From Helochares maculicollis (taxonomy: Eukaryota; Arthropoda; Insecta; Coleoptera; Hydrophilidae), in contig JAWQRO010000376.1 in the NCBI GenBank assembly GCA_033557835.1, forward strand, positions 1 to 40,869: DNA of 40,869 nucleotides, read 5' to 3'. Made by a program: the position numbers and the translations under genes. Below are positions 1 to 11,760 of this stretch, one piece after another. Each line of letters begins with the position of its first letter. Position 1 is the first letter of the stretch. The notes below the pieces were generated by a model. It was given only the letters and a program-made list of their open reading frames with translations. It was not told the origin of the DNA and did no database searches.

Positions 1-3000
1 TATATATATATACTCAAAATGACTATATTTAGTGTAACTTTACTAGTAAAACTTTAATAATTCATTAGCACTTGAAAATGTTGTAATTGTTCAAAATTTG
101 GCTCAAACGCTCAAAACCAGAGAGCACGTAAACTTAAGTTAACTTTTTGCTTTAAATACAGCACATGGATTTTTACTTGTGTTAATGACTGCTGTTTGAA
201 ACTCTACTCCGCATTGTCTATAAGAAACGAGAAAAAGTCTTAAGATTTATTAGACTTTACTTTGAAATCAAAATTTTAGTAGTATTATTTTTTTGCCACA
301 GATATCTGTATAGAAGGTAGAGAGATGCCAGGTTTGTCAAAAATTTATTTTCAATTTTTTACTTCTATTCTCGCGGATACAATTCATTTGACATATTTAT
401 GAAAAATAATCGTAAATTTCATTATTTTGTTGAGGAAAAGAAACACCTACTATCACTTAAATACTATTCTAACGTGCTGGAAAATTATAGATTACACAGA
501 TCAAACAGTCTATCTAATTACATTGAATGTTTTAACATGCTTCGATTATTTGCCTACACATCTCAAATTATTAAGAGATTAAATAAGTATATAAACTTAA
601 TATTAATGGGCAATTAGGATATAAAAAGTAGACTTACTCTTTTATTGCAAATTGTAGTAAAAATGTTTATTTACGTTGATATTTATATCTGAAAAAATAA
701 ATTGTCAATTCATTTCATTATAGCTTCAGTTTTGTAGCTTCTTTTTCCCTTAGTTAAGTAAAATTAATTAGGAGCAAAGGAAATTCATTAAAGGGAAAAA
801 CAGAAAGAAACCATAATCATCAATATTTCAAATACTGCATGCTACAGATGAAAAATTTTAGATTAAGGTTCTTCCTTAAAATTAGAAATCAATCGCGTTT
901 GGCTAGTTTGTGAGAATGCAATTTAAGGAGTTAAGAGGTGATACCCTTTCATAAAATCAATGCGTAAGCAGCTGCATAAAAAGAAGGAAGTGATCTATTT
1001 TGTTTTGCACAATATAACCATACACATTTTGAAAGTTGTCTAGAATCGGTAGAATCAATCTCTGTAGTTTTTTTTACGGGTATAATGTCAATCTGTCTAA
1101 TCATGGTACCCTTGTAGCGTATTTTTGCTTAAAGTATTTGGGTTATAAAAAAATAATTCCCCTACAGCATTTATAATAGTTACGATTTCCTCCAAATTCT
1201 GCAAACGTGATAGTCTCTATTCTAAACAATTCTGCTCATTATTTGCCAGAGTATTTTTAATTGCAGCTACATTTTTGTTTTTTTCCAATTTCATCAACCG
1301 TATTGACTATACGAAAATTATATATTTTCGTTTGTAATTGACATCATTTTGACTGTAAAAATATTTACTTTTCGTTCAGTGTTGCAGCAAACAATCCTTA
1401 AATTACAATATCTACTACAAAAAAAAACAAACTGAGTCATTTCTAGTATTTATATCGGAAAATGCTGTAACTGAGTCATTTTACTACAGAAAATTTATCT
1501 TCAAGGAAATTGCATCGAAATCTTTTGTCTTTTCTTACCCAAATCAACACTTAATCACTCAGCCGTAATATATATTAAATGACTGTGTATTATTCATCTT
1601 TTAACTATTAGCAATCGCTAGCCCTGAAAATATTCTGTGATAAGAACGCTAGACGATACAAATCCCAATATTCAATTATCAATAGTGATTTTCATTAAGA
1701 GATTTAATTATGTATGTTTTCTATTTAATATATTCTATAAATAACTATTAAACGTTTAAAAAAAAAAAGTGAAAACTATGATAGTAATTATTTTTCTGAT
1801 GCGTGCTTCGTTTAGTATTTACAAAAACAATGTGTTCAACAATATTTGAAAGAAAACTCAATCTTCGTATATTTATATTACATCACCCTCTTAACTTACG
1901 AACACATTGGTTAGCTCGTAACACAATACATATATTCACTTGCTGACTGCAAAACTACCAATATAGTAAACTATTCTATCAGTAATTTTTTCAGTGAGAG
2001 ATCATGTCAAGTATAGTAATATTTCAGCTCACTCTTTTATAGGAACCAAAAGATCTAAGAGAAGTAAACAAGAATTGGTGTTTTTTTAAAGATTCTATGC
2101 AACGCTGCTCATTACTTTGGAGAATGAATATTCTCCGAAATTGATATGAGCTTAGAGTAAAAGTTACTTCATTAATCGCCTTTCTTCGTTAAAGTTTTTC
2201 CTAATGAAACCAATTATAATAAGAAATGCTTTCGACACAAATAGCTATCAATCGAACTTCTTTGAACAGTTTAATGCAAGTCGTTAGAACATAAATAAAT
2301 TAAGAATATTGATTGAGAATCTTTAAAACAATCTAGATATTTCAATTATTTGTGATATGTAAAAATTAAATTATCAGAGCTGTTACAGTACTACAGCTTA
2401 GAGATGTTGAATAAAATTTATCTATTATAGAACTAATCTGAGTGGAACAGTAAAATTTTTTACATAAGAAAAATGAAGGTTCAATGTCGGGAAGTCGGTG
2501 CTTCAAAATGCATCTCGAATTAGAAAATAATTTATTCAATAAATATTTACTCATAAATAGAAGTACATTCATTTTGGAGCATCATTTCTTCTAGAAGACT
2601 GTTGCTACAATACTTCATTTTCTCTGTTAATATTTTAAGTTTTATCTAAAAATCACATCTCTAAGAATTATGCCAGAGCTGGATTTATAAGCGTCTAGTC
2701 ATGTTAATTTATAAAATACATCAACTAATTGACAGATCAGTTATAAATAATATTAAGCATTAACATGTTAATCTTAAGTTGAATACTTCATGTACGCTAC
2801 GCTGCGATCAATTGCTAGTTATTTGCATTTTAAATAAACCCATAAAACCCATTATGGGCAGTTCACCAATATTCACCTACTTCATTTAAAATCAAGTTGA
2901 AATAGTTTGTTAGCAACATTTTTGTACTTACACACTCAAAGTAGCGAAACTTTTTAAAGTTGCAGTAAAATATTGATATCGAGGAAAAAGCAGACATATC

Positions 3001-4100
3001 TACTATATTAAGTGAATTTGAGGGGCATGAAATGTTTATAATTTTATTAGATGATGACCATAATATTTAAACTTATTTAAATAAATAAGTCGTAATAGAA
3101 TTTTTCATAAATCTGTGCTTTATATGAAAAAAATTATTGTAAAAAATCATTAATGACTATACTAAGTCATAATCTCATACCAAGATTGAGATGATTTTTA
3201 TCATTTCTACGTAGCAGTTTAAAATACAATATTCCACAATATTATTCTTGTAACGAAACCGTAACATTATTATTACTATATAATGTGAACTTAATTTTTT
3301 ATATCATACTAACTTTATTAAACATAAACAATTTGTTTGCCAAAATAAAACAAATAAATATAAACAAATATTATTATTTAATCTACCAGTTATTGTTTTC
3401 AGTTCTTATAATTAAGCTACGTTATACGTAAGTTAAAATCGAAAATTATATTTATAATTTAAATTATAATGCAGGTACAGAAACTTGCTACACACATTTG
3501 AAATGCTAGTAAATTACACAATGGGAAAACATCTGAAAATGAATTCAAACCATAATGTAGGTCATATATTGGAAATAATCAGTGAGGAATTTTAAATGCA
3601 GAAAAGTATAGTTGTGGATAAACTGATTTTTTTTTCGGTGCCATGTTGTATCCAGACTGAGCAAATCGAGATGTGATCACAACATATTGTATTTATTTTT
3701 AATTGCCATCAAGCAACATCATTGCAGTTATAATATTTGTCTAATGCACAATAAATTTTCAAACCTTGAATATTTTCAGGTCTGGAGTTAGAAAAGCCAA
3801 TAATATTTTCTATTTTGCAATATTCTAAACACTTAATTAGCAAACCACTTATTATTACACATTCTAATCATATACAACCGAAGATTTATAGCTTACGTGC
3901 CTGCGCTTAAAACAATAATTTTCTTGCTATAAAAATTAAAATGTTATGTTCCCTTATGTCCCAATAATCATGCTGACTTTGCATTAGGCAACTTTTAATC
4001 ACATCAAGGGATACATTTGCCTACTTTCACTGTGCCAGAAAACCTCTAGAGCATTTCCGTTCATCAAGTTTTTAAGCGTAGGTTGGCAGCACCAGGAAAC
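1..4100. other. AT-rich intergenic stretch with no recognised gene
   Basis: Very AT-rich DNA that begins with a short TA microsatellite. I found no open frame resembling a known protein and no paired splice sites around conserved coding sequence. The frames at 399-617 (+) and 2366-2572 (-) are short, low-complexity and look like chance. The last 100 bases merge into the promoter of the ribosomal protein gene that follows. Confidence 0.6.
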
Positions 4101-4142
4101 CGCCATTTTGTTTTAGTGGTAAAACAGGAACTACCCACGATT

Positions 4143-4149
4143 CTTTTCT
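4143..4149 (+). promoter_or_regulatory. Possible 5'-TOP start of the RpS28 mRNA
   Basis: A short pyrimidine run (CTTTTCT) lies about 50 bases before the RpS28 start codon. Ribosomal protein mRNAs usually begin with a C followed by a pyrimidine tract. The position fits, but the start site is inferred, not measured. Confidence 0.35.
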
Positions 4150-4199
4150 AACGTTTTAGTGTCACGGTTGCACGTGGAAAGCTACCAAAAAGCTAAAAA

Positions 4200-4397
4200 A
4201 TGGATAAACCTGTAGTACTTGCCCGCGTTATCAAAGTTTTGGGGCGCACAGGATCCCAGGGACAATGTACCCAAGTAAAAGTTGAATTTATCGGTGAACA
4301 AAACCGACAAATCATCCGCAACGTTAAGGGGCCCGTTAGGGAAGGAGACATTCTTACCCTTCTGGAATCTGAACGTGAAGCAAGAAGATTAAGATAA
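4200..4397 (+). CDS. RpS28: Ribosomal protein S28 (eS28), 65 aa
   Basis: Encodes eS28, a small OB-fold protein of the 40S subunit near the mRNA exit region. The complete 65-residue protein reads MDKPVVLARVIKVLGRTGSQ at the N-terminus and ends with the family's LLESEREARRLR tail. Length and both ends match the animal family, so the start is secure. The whole coding region is in one exon. The exon ends one base after the TAA stop: a GTACGC donor at 4399 pairs with a GCAG acceptor ending at 4514, so the 3' UTR continues from 4515. The AATAAA at 4590-4595 probably ends the mRNA. The gene converges on the alanyl-tRNA editing gene downstream. The 231-base frame on the opposite strand is a shadow. 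Confidence 0.97.
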   Translation: MDKPVVLARVIKVLGRTGSQGQCTQVKVEFIGEQNRQIIRNVKGPVREGDILTLLESEREARRLR

Positions 4398-4398
4398 G

Positions 4399-4514
4399 GT
4401 ACGCATAATCTCAAACCGGCCAAAAAACTTAAAAATTTAATACATTTTCCGTTTATAAGAATGTTTTAACAACACATGTGGGAACATAACCTCACTTTAT
4501 TATATTTGTTGCAG
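4399..4514 (+). other. RpS28: RpS28 3' UTR intron
   Basis: GT (GTACGC) at 4399 and AG at 4513-4514 after a T-rich stretch define a 116-base intron that starts two bases after the stop codon. The exon after it is non-coding and carries the poly(A) signal. Confidence 0.7.
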
Positions 4515-4589
4515 GAACCTAGATGAAGCGAAGAAAATGATGAAAACTTAATTTTTTTAATTAAGACAAAAACACCTGGTTTTTATTAT

Positions 4590-4595
4590 AATAAA
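4590..4595 (+). terminator. Poly(A) signal of RpS28
   Basis: AATAAA about 75 bases into the second, non-coding exon of RpS28. A second copy follows at 4599-4604. Confidence 0.6.
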
Positions 4596-4627
4596 GTAAA
4601 TAAAATTTTGTTTTAATTAAATCATAT

Positions 4628-4633
4628 TTTATT
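4628..4633 (-). terminator. Poly(A) signal of the AARSD1-like gene
   Basis: AATAAA on the minus strand, about 155 bases past the stop codon at 4789. It lies only 32 bases from the opposing RpS28 signal. Confidence 0.55.
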
Positions 4634-4788
4634 GAAGCTTCCTTATGTACAATTCAATCTCATTCATTTGTTTGAAGAGTAATTAGTTAATGTCTTTCTA
4701 ACTTAATTACTTTGAATACTAATCATTCTTTATCTGTAATAAAACAAAATTTGACTTGGTGACTAGCTGCATTTCATAAAATTTAGTT

Positions 4789-7198
4789 TTATAGAAAGTA
4801 CTCTTGCAACAGCCGTTCCACTTTGGAGCGATTTCCCATATTCAGAACTTTAGCTTGGTACCGATTGCCTTTTCCAGCACCTTTCCCATTAAGGAGATCT
4901 CCTACTTTTGGCCCTAGCTCCGAAATTGCAGCTTCGGGGCCATATAGAAGCACATTTCCTTCCTTCTTTTCATCACCAGTAGATAAGCACAAAAATATGT
5001 TTGTTTTACCCATTTCTCTAATAAAACTATTCATAAAATCTGGTTCAGCATCCTTCCTGTGCAAGCAGAAATATTTCGGTTTTGGATCTGCAGATTTCAG
5101 TTTTCCTACTTCGAAGCTAACAATATCTTTAAGTACTGTTTGGAGATTTTTATTTACAACTTTCATGTTTTTCTGCAACTTTTCGACTAGTTCCACATGT
5201 TTCGGTGGACCATTGCTACAATAAGAAACATTCAGGAATCATAGAAATTATTTATTTATTGCAAATATAGTAATTAGAGACTATTAAAACAACTTAAAAA
5301 GTGCTACAAACACTTACTTTAGCAAAGCAGTCAGCTTTTGTTCTCGTTCTACACAGCAGTGCAATCGATTCAATACTCGACTTCCAACTAGAAAATGAAG
5401 TAAAATCTGGTTTTTACGTTTACTTTTCTCCCAGTGTAACAATTTAATACATTGCAATTGAGATAAATTTGAAACATGGGTTCCGCAACACATATTTGCA
5501 TCGATCTCATCAATTACAATTACACGAATATCACCGATGTGATCTTCTGGTAGACCCTTTCTGCTTGTAAACTAAAATGCAAAGAGGAAAAGCATATACA
5601 AAACTTGTCATTAAGAAAATTTGGTGCTAAAAAATAATTACTTTTTGTAACTCTTCTGCAGGTGTGTTTTTATTAAATAAATTCACTTTAACTGATCTGG
5701 CCTCTCTAATAAACTTATTTATTTTTTCTTCGGTTTCATTAATTTGCTGCTGAGTTATAGATGGAGTCTCTAATTCCACATAGCAGTCTTCTTCTCCCAA
5801 CCACCAAGACACTGTCTCAAAATTATAGTCTTGCTCTAGCACAGCCGAGAGTAAATGCTGGCCAGAATGTTGTTGCATATGATCAAATCGTCTCTTCCAG
5901 TCAACAATTTGTTTCACAGGTGTACCGATATCCAGCGGTTCCTTTACATAATGAATTGCTTTATCACCCTTGCGTAGCACTTGATAAACAGTTTTGTCAT
6001 CTAGGAAGCCATGGTCAGATGGTTGGCCTCCTCCTTCTGGGAATAAAATTGTGTCCTCTAAAATCACTTCATAGCCTTCAATTTTAGTTTTCTGGCCATC
6101 TAATATGATGTCAAAGTCTGATTTTACACACGAGAGTACATTTGATGTGAACTGAAACAGAAGTAGGTGATTGAAACTTGATTATCTTAGAGACATACAG
6201 TTTATGTAGAATCTTGTGCAAAAATAGGAAAAATTCCAAACAAAGTATTAAACACCATGTAGAAAAATATGGCATATATTGCTATGCAGTTACAATCTAA
6301 AATTTCAGTTTTGAACTGCTATGACAGGTATATTAATTTTACCTGCAGGCTATGGTAGAGACTGAAAACCAACAAAAATGTAGTAGCTGTAAAACCCAGT
6401 CAGATCAAACAAACAGCGCCTATTTTCTTGTAAGACAATTCTTCAGATGGTATAAAAATACCAATAAAATGAATGTTTGAGAAAAGTTAAACTTAAAAGT
6501 TTAAAAAAAAATCTCTTCATTTACATCTATCATTAAATATGAAAGCAACAAAATCTAGACAATGCAACACTAGTCAACAAACTAAAAAAAAAACAATTTC
6601 AGATGAAATTTTTTTTCAAGATTTCAAGAAAAGATTATGAAAAAAATCAAATAAAAAATGTGGCATGTATGCTACAAAAAAAATACTGTAAGAAGGAACA
6701 GCACTAGCAGTAAAAAATGCACAAGAAAGATATATAAACAATAATTTAGTTATCTATATTTGTATTTTATAATTTTGTTTGTTTCTTTCACTTATAATCA
6801 ATGAATTTTAAATTTATGCGTGTTTGAATACTGATAAAATTTTCATGCTAAAAAAACATAAACCAATTTTCATTCCAAACTAGGTACAAATCCAATTAAT
6901 AGATTGTTTCCATACACCTAATTAGTCTATAATATGCAACTACAAAGCTTTAGAGATGGGCAACATTTTCTAGGGTAAAATCTAATTCTTATCTTCAGAG
7001 CATTGTTAATCCACTGTATGTATACATTTTAATTGTTTTAAATTTATTTTTCCAGTATAATGAAGCCGATTACGGTATACTTTTTAGAATATGTTGTCAT
7101 ATTATCCATTGGTACACAGCGATTAACATCCATCTGTAATTTTATTAATTAATACTTACTTCTTTTAGAAAACTGTCTTCTTGGCATTTAAAAACCAT
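4789..7198 (-). CDS. AARSD1: Alanyl-tRNA editing protein AARSD1 (AlaX family), four coding exons, 409 aa
   Basis: Stand-alone homologue of the alanyl-tRNA synthetase editing domain, which deacylates tRNA(Ala) mischarged with serine in the cytosol. Coding exons by splice sites and unbroken frame: 7198-7160 (13 codons, starting MVFKCQEDSFLKE), 6151-5642, 5571-5318 and 5215-4789. They sum to 1230 bases. All junctions are GT-AG and keep phase (0, 0, 2). The zinc-binding editing site is intact: the HxxxH in FDHMQQHSGQH (His104, His108) and Cys211 and His215 in CCGTH. A glycine-rich LFPEGGGQP motif lies near residue 50. The C-terminal half, from about residue 268, matches the AARSD1-specific extension with GPEAAISELGP and NGKGAGKGNR. 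Human AARSD1 is about 412 residues. The first exon is only 39 coding bases, and intron 1 is about 1 kb. The gene diverges from SSR1, sharing an interval of about 390 bases. Confidence 0.95.
6152..7159 (-). other. AARSD1: AARSD1 intron 1
   Basis: About 1.0 kb of A- and T-run-rich DNA between the 39-base first coding exon and exon 2. The donor is GTAAGT after 7160 and the acceptor is TTTCAG before 6151. I recognise nothing else in it. Confidence 0.75.
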
Positions 7199-7477
7199 TG
7201 TAATGTTGAGGTTTTCTATATTTATTGTCAATGTAATATTTTAATTCAAGAACGTAGATAGGTGAAAAATAAAACACTTGAACCAAGATATTTCTGTTTG
7301 ATATTGAATTTTATCTTTTTGATTTTTTTAAATTTTATAAGATGCTGATAAAGTTAACATAACCTCATTTGTGTAGTATTTTTACTTTTCGAGCTGGATC
7401 TAAGTTGGCAATTGAACGCAAAATGGGAAAGTTGTGATGTCACGAGTAGCGGGGGTTTGCCATGTGTACTCCAAGTT

Positions 7478-7484
7478 CCACGTC
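7478..7484 (-). promoter_or_regulatory. Possible UPRE (XBP1-type) site upstream of SSR1
   Basis: CCACGTC on the plus strand reads GACGTGG on the minus strand, matching seven of eight bases of the UPRE TGACGTGG bound by XBP1. It lies about 110 bases before the SSR1 start codon. TRAP subunits are known targets of the unfolded protein response, which makes the site plausible. Short motifs like this also arise by chance. Confidence 0.35.
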
Positions 7485-7536
7485 TCAACCAACTGGCAGC
7501 TTCTCTTATTAAGGGGGGATTTAGGTGACTGTTTGG

Positions 7537-7541
7537 TCAGT
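7537..7541 (+). promoter_or_regulatory. Possible initiator (TCAGT) of SSR1
   Basis: TCAGT matches the arthropod initiator and lies about 50 bases before the SSR1 start codon, a normal length for a short 5' UTR. I see no TATA box at the expected distance. Confidence 0.3.
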
Positions 7542-7591
7542 GGACCCGGTGCAATTTTCTGTTTGAGCTTAACGGAAAAATCACGACGAAA

Positions 7592-9221
7592 ATGAAGAAT
7601 TTTTTCTTATTAGCCCTCCTGGTATTACCAGCAATTATTTTTACCATTGATAATGGTGAGTTTTATTTATTTTTGGTTTGTTTAAGAACATATGATTTAA
7701 CCCAATTTACGTGGCAGACCTTTCAATTTATTTCTGTAACGAAATGCGACTTTTTTAAAATTCCTTTAGAGAAATCGCTATACTTGATTTTTAACTAGCA
7801 AATAAATTTTCCAAACGTCTGGGCAACAGAATTTCTTTTTTAAAACTTCAATGCTCGACTTTAGGTTGCCGAATGGTAGCATATGCAGAAGAAGATCCCC
7901 TTGAAGATGAGGCCGAAGTTGAAGGAGAGGAGGCTGTTGAACAAGTGACAGAACCAGAAGAAGAAGAGGAAGCAAAGACGAAAGCTTCGCCAGATGCAGA
8001 CACAACGATTCTTTTTGTGAAGCCAAATCCAACTGGTGCTACTCAAATGGGTATGTACATAACTATTGTTACCTTTATTTGCTTCTGCCCACAGAACCAA
8101 ACATGTTCAGCTACTATTTTGAGGCCTTTATGTGGAAATAGGCAGCTTAACACATTCAATTCTAGTTCTTTAGAAAATATTCATGAATTTAAGTGTTTAC
8201 AATGTACATACCTATTATTTTCTAAAGTAATATCTTTCTCTCCAGCCATAGCTAAGGACCATATAAAAGTATATTGAAACTAGATAATTAATTTGAATTT
8301 GATTAATGAATAATTTACTCGTGTATATTTTCACAAATATCTTTAACACAATCAAAATGTATTTAATAATCAGGACGACTAATAAGCAGTGAATATTGTT
8401 TAATATATTGCATGTATATTTAATTGAAGAGAAATTAGTAAAACATTTTTTTCAGTCAACTTGCTCAAACTAATGAAATGAATTAACATATTTTTTTCTT
8501 TTTAGAAATCCCTGCAGGATTCCCCGTAGAGTTCTTGGTAGGCTTCCGCAACAAAGGCAAACAAGACTTCATTTTAGAAACGTTGGAAGCCTCCTTCCGC
8601 TATCCAATGGACTTTAATTTCTACATCCAAAACTTCTCAGCCATTGCTTACAACAAAGTCGTTCCTCCAGCACAAGAAGCCACCTTAGCCTACAGTTTCA
8701 TTCCAACAGAAGCGTTTGCTGGTCGGCCTTTCGGTCTTAACATCAATCTCCAATATAGAGATGCTGCAGGTGCTAGCTTCCAAGAAGCTGTTTATAACGA
8801 AACAGTTCAAATCATTGAACTTGAAGAAGGCTTAGATGGTGAAACTTTCTTCCTTTACATATTCTTAGCTGCTGGGGTCGTCCTTCTCTTAGTCATTGGA
8901 CAGCAAACCCTCTTATCAGTTGGCCGTAAACACACAAGCCGTAAAGCTCCTGTAGAAACTGGAACCAGCAATCCAAATAATGTTGAATATGAGTGGCTGC
9001 CAAAACAAACCCTTCAAACTTATAGTAAGTATGCTGCTTTATTCCTAAACAATAATGACTAAGAGTGATGCAACAAGAAAATACTTTTTGTCTCCACATA
9101 TAAAATTTATACATACTTTCTCCTTCTAGACAAAGAAAAACAAAAATCTCCAAAAGCCGCAAAACAACAAAGTCCTAGGCAGCGCAAAGCAAAGCGCAAT
9201 GCAGGTGCAGGTACTGAATAA
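7592..9221 (+). CDS. SSR1: Translocon-associated protein subunit alpha (TRAP-alpha / SSR1), four exons, 286 aa
   Basis: Single-pass ER membrane protein of the TRAP complex, which sits beside Sec61 and helps nascent chains enter the ER. Exons 7592-7655, 7865-8050, 8506-9024 and 9130-9221 join in frame (861 bases) with GT-AG borders. In order the protein has a signal peptide (residues 1-20, with AYA before the mature start), an acidic stretch rich in E and D, the luminal beta-sandwich with FVKPNPTGATQ and FLVGFRNKGKQDF, one membrane segment at about 198-216, and a basic cytosolic tail ending in RQRKAKRNAGAGTE. N-glycosylation sequons occur at about Asn126 (NFS) and Asn181 (NET), as in the vertebrate protein. 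Human SSR1 is also 286 residues. The second exon could instead begin at 7880, removing five residues. The exon 1 frame continues open into the intron; that extension is not coding. Confidence 0.96.
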
Positions 9222-10590
9222 TCGTTGAGATGTAGGGAAAGACTCATTTTCATCACCCGTGACTTGCATTTGTTATCTCCATCAAAACACGCTCAACGAC
9301 ATTTATAAAAGTTACAGTTATTTAAATATGACTCTTTTTATAAGTTTGTTTTTTTGTATCCAGCTTGTGATCTTTATTGTTATTTATACATATAAAAGGA
9401 ATGTGTGAAAAAACATGAAGTGGCTTTTGTGTAAATAATTTATATTCATCCTTTGTGAATAATATTGAAGACTTAAATTTGTCTCATTGTAAATATGTCA
9501 TCACAGCTAGTGGATTACTCAAATTTTTCCTTGTTTCTGAACAGTGTTTTATTTATTTAGGATTTTCTCTAATTTTTTTTCTTTAAGTTAACATTCTTTA
9601 ACAGGTTGTGAATTGCTACCACATTAAATTTCCCCTTTCCACATTGCATTTTTCATTACTGTACAATTTTTATTTAATATAATTCTTGATGTTGGTTATT
9701 ATACCTTTTGTAATAAAAATTTTTGAAATGGATGGTATATTTTTAATAGTTTTTAAAATAATTTTTTTAATGAAAATTTTTCGGAAATGGAATCTGCATG
9801 AGTGATTTTGATTTATAAAAGTACTAAAGTATTTATAATTGGAGTAAACCAAAATAAAAAATGGTGTCTTTAACTAGCTGTAAAATAGAACATTGATTTC
9901 ATAGTTAATAAAGGAAATTTAAGCCAAGACAGAAGATTTAAGTGGTATTACTGTCTTGCATCAAGAAGGTAGTGAGTATTCAAGTCTATTCAATTGTTAA
10001 ATGTCATCACTTAGGTTATGGATTATTTTAATGAACTTGAATATTAATTAATTAATTAAGATATTAATGGAAAAAGTGTTTGACCGAAATTAATTTATGA
10101 AATTAGTATGCATATACAAAAAAAATTAAAATGTTCTGCATGTAATATATATGATCCAAGTAGAATAAAATGAATAATTGAGAATCAAATACATTTATAA
10201 AGGAATCATATTTTTCATATGGAGATGTAGTTACTTAGGTTGCTATTAAATTTGTAACTATATGGAGACAAACATTGACATTTGATGATGACCACATAGT
10301 TATCCACTGCCATAAGCAAACCATATTCGACGAACATTTAATTATATTTCTCTAGAAAATATACTTCAAAAAATTAAATTTCATAAAAAGATAAATATTG
10401 GTAGATAAAAGTAGCAAAATTCTGTGATGGTAATAATCACATAAGTGTAGTAACGGGACATTCATGGTGTGTCTAAGTAAACTAACTAAAATTAACAATG
10501 AAACAGAAAAATGAGAAAACAAAGTTACATACAAGATGCTTCATTTAGAACTTAAACTATCGTAATTAGTATTTAGTGATTCAACAAGAA
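9222..10590. other. SSR1 3' UTR and AT-rich spacer
   Basis: Holds the SSR1 3' UTR followed by AT-rich DNA. There is a perfect 8-bp inverted repeat (CAAGACAG at 9925-9932 and CTGTCTTG at 9951-9958) with an 18-base loop. No coding sequence is recognised. Short frames on the minus strand (9670-9852 and 10352-10534) look like chance. Confidence 0.5.
9712..9717 (+). terminator. Likely poly(A) signal of SSR1
   Basis: First AATAAA after the SSR1 stop codon, giving a 3' UTR of about 500 bases. Further copies follow near 9855 and 9907, so the true end could be slightly later. Confidence 0.5.
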
Positions 10591-10599
10591 ATGGAGACA

Positions 10600-11760
10600 A
10601 AACAAAACAATTATTTCTTTTGTTAGAAAACACCCCAGTAATGACAAATTAATGCAAGGATAATACTTCCAGACATAGGCAATAAAAGTACAATAGAAGA
10701 TTATTAGCAAAGTAAGAAAGTTTCTAAAAATACTTAGAAAATGTCAAATGAGAGCTGCAAAGAAAACAAATAAAATTAAATGATAAGGCCAAAGACTGGG
10801 TTGTCAATTAGCAAACACTGACAAATCAGTAGACACTTTAATAAATATATCTGTTTCAGCAAGAGAAACCAACTAGAAACAGTTGTCACATATGAGAGCC
10901 TCAAATACTCTGTGGATCAATTGATGAATCAGAATAGTCTTATTCTACACAATAAATTTCTTAAAATTGTTGCTACCCATGGAAAATATATGTTTTAATA
11001 TTTCAAAGAATTCACCCATATCTTCACTAAAACACACACTAATGTGTAATATGTAATCATAACAACTTGAATATTCCTATTAAGTTAAAAGAATTAGTTG
11101 TCATGCCAATTAACTAAAGGTATAAGAAAAATGTAATCGCTTTCATTAATAAACAATATTCCAAAACTCGTGAAGAAATTTAAATAACAACCACTTTGAT
11201 TCTTAAGAAGGGTTGTCAATTGAAGCAATATTGATTAAGCTAAAAAACACCCTTATGAGTGTAATAATGAAGACATTTTTTAATCATTTTTCAATGGTCT
11301 TACTAAAGTATATGACATTAGATTTTATATTATTGATAAGCTCGGTGTGATAGGTAAAACACCACTTAAACTACTAAAACATAACTTACAAATAGAGCCC
11401 AGTACATAAAAACTTGTTCGATTAGCAGTTTAAAAGAACTTATTACTTTTTTCGTACATTAATAAACTGTTAAGTATTATGAGAGACAAACTATTTTTAT
11501 GTTCTGATGACTGCTCTAATAGTTAAAATCTTATGTAGAAAGACCAAAAGAAATAAAGTAAGTGGTTGAAAGGTGGTTTGACAGTCACTTACTAATTATG
11601 AATGTAGAACAATTAAATGTTATTGCATTTAACCAATCAACAAGTGATTTTAACAATGTAACAGTTAATGACTTTGACTGGAATGTAGTTGTTCAAAAAT
11701 ATAGTCTACAAAAGCAACAAAATAACTTGGGATCTGCAATACAAATAAAAAATTAAAGAA
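10600..11760 (+). mobile_element. Decayed non-LTR retrotransposon (LINE) reverse transcriptase
   Basis: Translation in shifting frames with many stops gives reverse-transcriptase blocks in the right order. Around 11280-11400 is FFNGLTKVYDIRFYIIDKLG followed by GKTPLKLLKHNLQ, which resembles the 'LSKAFD...L...LKSYL' region of LINEs. Near 11490-11515 is LFLCSDDC, a decayed YADD box. At 11562-11756 is an open remnant of 64 codons with WFDSHLLIMNVEQLNVIAF, matching the thumb-region pattern 'WF..N.L.MN..KT..I.F'. The family looks Jockey/CR1-like, but that is a guess. The 5' end is not defined and no poly(A) tail or target duplication is visible. Confidence 0.55.

Noticed and set aside
4823..5224. 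133-codon frame on the plus strand
   Set aside because: Shadow of the last AARSD1 exon on the opposite strand, which has clear family similarity.
5761..6087. 108-codon frame on the plus strand
   Set aside because: Shadow of AARSD1 exon 2, which carries the HxxxH editing motif on the minus strand.
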